The notes under the pieces were generated by a model. The model was not told the DNA's origin. It saw nothing but the letters and a program-made list of their open reading frames with translations, and made no database searches. DNA of 15,058 nt from Patescibacteria group bacterium (GTDB lineage Bacteria; Patescibacteriota; Minisyncoccia; UBA9983), in the NCBI GenBank assembly GCA_018827845.1, contig JAHJXC010000045.1, forward strand, positions 1 to 15,058, read 5' to 3'. The position numbers were made by a program, and so were the translations under genes. Position 1 is the stretch's first letter, and every line of letters starts with the position of its first letter. Shown here one piece after another: positions 12,770-15,058 of this stretch.

Positions 12770-13692
12770 TTCATGACGCTGTATTTATTTTTGAAATAAT
12801 TGCTTTTGTTTTTGTAGTAATCCCAATCCATTTTTTCTTTTTGAAAAATAATATAGGGCTTATCTCCATAGTATGCGGCAAAATTGCCAAAACTGCTATT
12901 TGAACCAATAATAACATCGCAGAGCGACAGCGTGTACATATCTTCTATGGAATTTCCATTATTTATTTTTATTTTAAGTCCATTAAAAATTTTTTCTTCA
13001 ATGTGCCCGTCAGAAGTGATAATAAACAATGTTTCTTTTGGTGTTTTTTTATAATTGGCAAGATATTCGTTTAGAATTTCACGAATTCTTTCTTGAGATA
13101 CAAAATATTCTCCGCTTTTATATGTTTGATAGTCATTTTGCCGTATATGCACGCCGACAATATTTTTATATTTATTTTTTACCTCAGCAATACTTTTTTC
13201 CGCGTATAAAGTATATTTTTCTTTCGGCCTAAAATAATCGACAATTTCTTTTTTATATGTTTCAATTCCTGCGGGATTTCTAAAAAGCCAGCCCGTAAAA
13301 TACAACGTGTCATTATTGTTTTCTAATTTTGTCAATGAGGAGTTTTCTTCTGTTGGCGGCAAATAATATTTTTTATTGCCGGTATTTATTGATGAAATAA
13401 CCTGGTTTTTAAATAAAAATACAATAATTTTCGCATATATTTTATACACAAATCTCCAAAATTTTGTTTTGAAACTGCCTCTTCTTTTGTGATAGTTTTG
13501 AAAAGACCTAAAGAAAAGGAGATTGATAACCTTGTTTTTAATCGGGATATTAAAATACTGGCCGTATTCAAAAAAAGAATAGTTCTGGCAATCAAACCCC
13601 TTTTTTTGGCAGTAAGCGTATATACTGATAAAATTCCAAAGTTGATTAGCCAATTCTCCGCCGCCATGTTGCAAAATTATTATTTTTTTCAT
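12748..13692 (-). CDS. GT11-like alpha-1,2-fucosyltransferase
   Basis: A 314-residue protein resembling family GT11. The N-terminus IIILQHGGGELANQLWNFISIYAYCQKKG matches the usual GGLGNQ(M/L)FQYAxA opening. VGVHIRQNDY (179-188) matches the H-x-R-x-x-D donor-binding motif. LFIITSDGHIEEKIF and CDVIIGSNSSFGNFAAYYGDKP match the SD and SNSTFSWWA(A/S)-type blocks. The likely reaction is transfer of fucose from GDP-fucose; the acceptor is unknown. Other GT11-fold donors cannot be excluded, and no GDP-fucose genes are in the window. It is transcribed opposite to its neighbours, from a promoter within 13693-13726, and ends in a 22-base convergent overlap. It is notably AT-rich. Confidence 0.8.
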   Translation of the reverse strand: MKKIIILQHGGGELANQLWNFISIYAYCQKKGFDCQNYSFFEYGQYFNIPIKNKVINLLFFRSFQNYHKRRGSFKTKFWRFVYKIYAKIIVFLFKNQVISSINTGNKKYYLPPTEENSSLTKLENNNDTLYFTGWLFRNPAGIETYKKEIVDYFRPKEKYTLYAEKSIAEVKNKYKNIVGVHIRQNDYQTYKSGEYFVSQERIREILNEYLANYKKTPKETLFIITSDGHIEEKIFNGLKIKINNGNSIEDMYTLSLCDVIIGSNSSFGNFAAYYGDKPYIIFQKEKMDWDYYKNKSNYFKNKYSVMNYFSSIK

Positions 13693-13726
13693 AGATTTGC
13701 TATAATATATACTCTAGATTGTTAAT
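13693..13726. promoter_or_regulatory. Compact divergent promoter between fucosyltransferase and GtrA genes
   Basis: On the plus strand, TGC-TATAAT (13698-13706) is an extended -10. Initiation near 13713 would leave about 14 untranslated bases without a Shine-Dalgarno before ATG 13727. On the minus strand, TATTAT (13707-13702) lies 9 bases from ATG 13692 and could give a leaderless transcript; this one is weaker. No -35 was found for either. The layout repeats that at 1941-1964. Confidence 0.55.
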
Positions 13727-14128
13727 ATGAAAATATTTTCACGATTATTATTGGCGCGTTATATTTTTTCCGGTTTTTTGGCATTCACGACAAACTTGGT
13801 ATTGCTTTTTGTTTTTAAAAATTATCTTCATTGGTGGTATTTGACTGCTTCAACCCTAGCTTTCATAATTTCAGTTATTGTAAGTTTCATGGCGCAGAAG
13901 TTTATAACATTTCGCGACAAATCTACAAGCCGTGTGCCATATCAGATTACCCTCTATTTTATTATTGCATTGTTCAATGTGTTTGCAAATGGAGTTCTGA
14001 TGTTTTCTCTTGTTGACATAGCGCATATTCAGTATCTTCTATCGCAAGTTTTTTCTGCTGGCATGATTGCCATATGGAGTTTTGCGCTGTATCGTTTTGT
14101 CATATTCCCAAATGTTAAAATTCTTTAA
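13727..14128 (+). CDS. GtrA-family membrane protein (lipid-linked sugar flippase)
   Basis: A 133-residue protein with four predicted membrane helices (about 11-30, 36-58, 73-95 and 103-128), the size and layout of GtrA. YIFSGFLAFTTNLVLLFVF matches the family's (R/Y)(F/Y)xxVGxxxxxxN opening. SFMAQKFITF matches the conserved SFxxN(R/K)xxxF segment, and the end YRFVIF matches RxxVF. GtrA proteins are thought to move polyprenyl-phosphate-linked monosaccharides across the membrane. The next gene codes for a DPM1/GtrB-like transferase that would make such a lipid, the classic GtrA-GtrB pairing. It starts from a divergent promoter. Function in this cell is inferred. Confidence 0.85.
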   Translation: MKIFSRLLLARYIFSGFLAFTTNLVLLFVFKNYLHWWYLTASTLAFIISVIVSFMAQKFITFRDKSTSRVPYQITLYFIIALFNVFANGVLMFSLVDIAHIQYLLSQVFSAGMIAIWSFALYRFVIFPNVKIL

Positions 14129-14138
14129 ATAGCACAAG

Positions 14139-14840
14139 ATGAATATTCCCAAATTATCAATTATTATCCCATGTTATAACGAAGAACAGATGGTTGGAGT
14201 TGTAATAAAACGCCTGCTTGCCGTTCCTTTTTCAGGATGGACAACAGAAATAATCGCAGTTAACGATTGTTCAACAGACAGCACTGCTTCTGTTTTGGAT
14301 AGTTTTTCATCTGACATCAGAGTAATCAATCTTCCCAAAAATAGCGGGAAGGGCAGCGCGGTCAAAGAAGGAATAAAAGCGGCAACTGGAGATTTTGCCA
14401 TTATTCAAGACGCCGACCTTGAATGCCGGCCCGAGGAGATACCCGCATTATTAGATACGCTCAAAAATTTTACTCCAGGCGCAAAAGTTGTTATTATGGG
14501 ATCAAGGGAATTGCATAAAAAAAATCCCAAGAATCTGTTTTTATCTAGGATCGGATCTTTATCAATAACCAAACTGATAAATATTCTTTATGGCTCTTCT
14601 CTTACAGATGCGCTTATGTGCTATAAACTTTTTCCTAAATTCGCCTTTGGTTATTTCAGAGCCGGCGGTTTTGAGGCCGAGGTGCTTTTCTTGGCGCGCT
14701 TGCTTCAAGACGGCTATCGTATCGTAGAGGTGCCAGTATCTTATAATCCGCGAGGCAAGAAAGAGGGCAAGAAAATACGTTATCGGCATGGCATCAAAAT
14801 TATTTTTAAAATATTAACTTTCTGGATTACAAGACAATGA
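14139..14840 (+). CDS. GT2 polyprenyl-phosphate glycosyltransferase (DPM1/GtrB-like)
   Basis: A 233-residue GT-A enzyme. LSIIIPCYNEEQMVGVVI is the standard N-terminus; VNDCSTDST holds the nucleotide-binding Asp (D43); GKGSAVKEGIKAATGDFAIIQDADLE includes the metal-binding DAD (91-93). TDALMCYKLF and GFEAEVLFLARLLQDGYRIVEVPVSYNPRGKKEGKKI match the C-terminal blocks of dolichol-phosphate-mannose-synthase-like enzymes. It has no C-terminal membrane helices, unlike GtrB, so it is closer to the single-domain DPM1 form. It would transfer a hexose from an NDP donor to polyprenyl phosphate on the inner face of the membrane, supplying the GtrA flippase encoded 10 bases upstream. Its stop overlaps the next start (ATGA). 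Confidence 0.88.
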   Translation: MNIPKLSIIIPCYNEEQMVGVVIKRLLAVPFSGWTTEIIAVNDCSTDSTASVLDSFSSDIRVINLPKNSGKGSAVKEGIKAATGDFAIIQDADLECRPEEIPALLDTLKNFTPGAKVVIMGSRELHKKNPKNLFLSRIGSLSITKLINILYGSSLTDALMCYKLFPKFAFGYFRAGGFEAEVLFLARLLQDGYRIVEVPVSYNPRGKKEGKKIRYRHGIKIIFKILTFWITRQ

Positions 14841-15058
14841 ATAAAAACTTTAATAAATTATCCAGCGTGTCTTTTTTTTGTCCAGCTTATTATGATGAGA
14901 AAAATTTGCCGATTCTTATTCCTTACGTTGTTCAACTTTTAAAAGAAATAACAGATATATTTGAAATTATCATTATTCATGACGGCAGTCCGGATAAAAC
15001 AGGCGAAGTGGCAGATAGATTGGCGCGGGAGTTCTCGTATGTTCGTGTTATTCATAGA
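14837..15058 (+). CDS. GT2-family glycosyltransferase, N-terminal part (cut by window end)
   Basis: 74 codons are open from ATG 14837 to the window edge. The start overlaps the upstream stop as ATGA. LSSVSFFCPAYYDEKNLPILIPYVVQLL is a GT2 opening (the family usually has SVVIPxYNExxNL), and FEIIIIHDGSPDKTGEVADRLA matches the (D/N)DGSxDxT nucleotide-binding block, here with His in place of the first acid. The catalytic half lies beyond the window. The context suggests a polyprenyl-phosphate or chain-extending glycosyltransferase in the same transcript as the GtrA-like gene. Confidence 0.8.
   Translation, partial: MNKNFNKLSSVSFFCPAYYDEKNLPILIPYVVQLLKEITDIFEIIIIHDGSPDKTGEVADRLAREFSYVRVIHR

Noticed and set aside
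1..15058. Alternative genetic code (TGA as Gly, as in Gracilibacteria)
   Set aside because: Several genes end in TGA exactly at the next start (ATGA at 4064, 5224, 8844, 14837), so TGA acts as a stop.

Overview
The window looks like a piece of an AT-rich Patescibacteria (CPR) genome, most likely Parcubacteria-like. The evidence is tightly packed genes with 1-23 nt overlaps, almost no Shine-Dalgarno sequences, TGA and TAA both used as stops, a PKD/lamin-tail surface protein, and short in-frame 'LPAGKAG'-type inserts that I recall from proteins of that group. The placement rests on these features and not on a database search. No tRNA, rRNA, CRISPR array, transposase or plasmid origin is visible. 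No gap between genes exceeds about 60 bases.

Layout: (1) 1-908 is the 3' end of a cell-surface protein with a C-terminal membrane anchor. (2) 846-6291 holds five GT4-family (GT-B fold) glycosyltransferases. One is on the minus strand; the other four are head-to-tail on the plus strand, starting from a tiny divergent promoter at 1941-1964. The third of the five (3062-4067) is broken by a frameshift in a run of ten A. (3) 6349-11007 follows its own promoter: an RmlB-like sugar-nucleotide 4,6-dehydratase, a DegT-family aminotransferase, a SAM methyltransferase, an unassigned GT-A-like protein and a PMT-type membrane glycosyltransferase. (4) 11010-12769 holds another GT4 enzyme and a second methyltransferase. 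(5) 12748-13692 (minus strand) is a GT11-like fucosyltransferase. (6) 13727-15058 starts from another divergent promoter: a GtrA flippase, a DPM1/GtrB-like polyprenyl-phosphate glycosyltransferase and the start of a further GT2 enzyme.

Together this is a cell-surface polysaccharide or glycoprotein locus. The dehydratase and aminotransferase probably make an NDP-amino-deoxysugar, possibly methylated. The GT4, GT11 and GT2 enzymes build chains on the cytoplasmic side. GtrB-like and GtrA-like proteins would make and flip a lipid-linked monosaccharide for the GT-C enzyme to use outside the membrane. No nucleotidyltransferase, polymerase (Wzy) or Wzx flippase is in the window, so the locus continues beyond it or relies on genes elsewhere.

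The most unusual feature is a set of thirteen short in-frame repeat elements inside coding regions between 73 and 5716, with none seen by eye after 6292. They fall into two classes: tandem heptanucleotide arrays whose units start with AAA on the coding strand, and short palindromes, mostly with a single unpaired centre base. In different glycosyltransferases, unrelated elements sit at equivalent protein loops.
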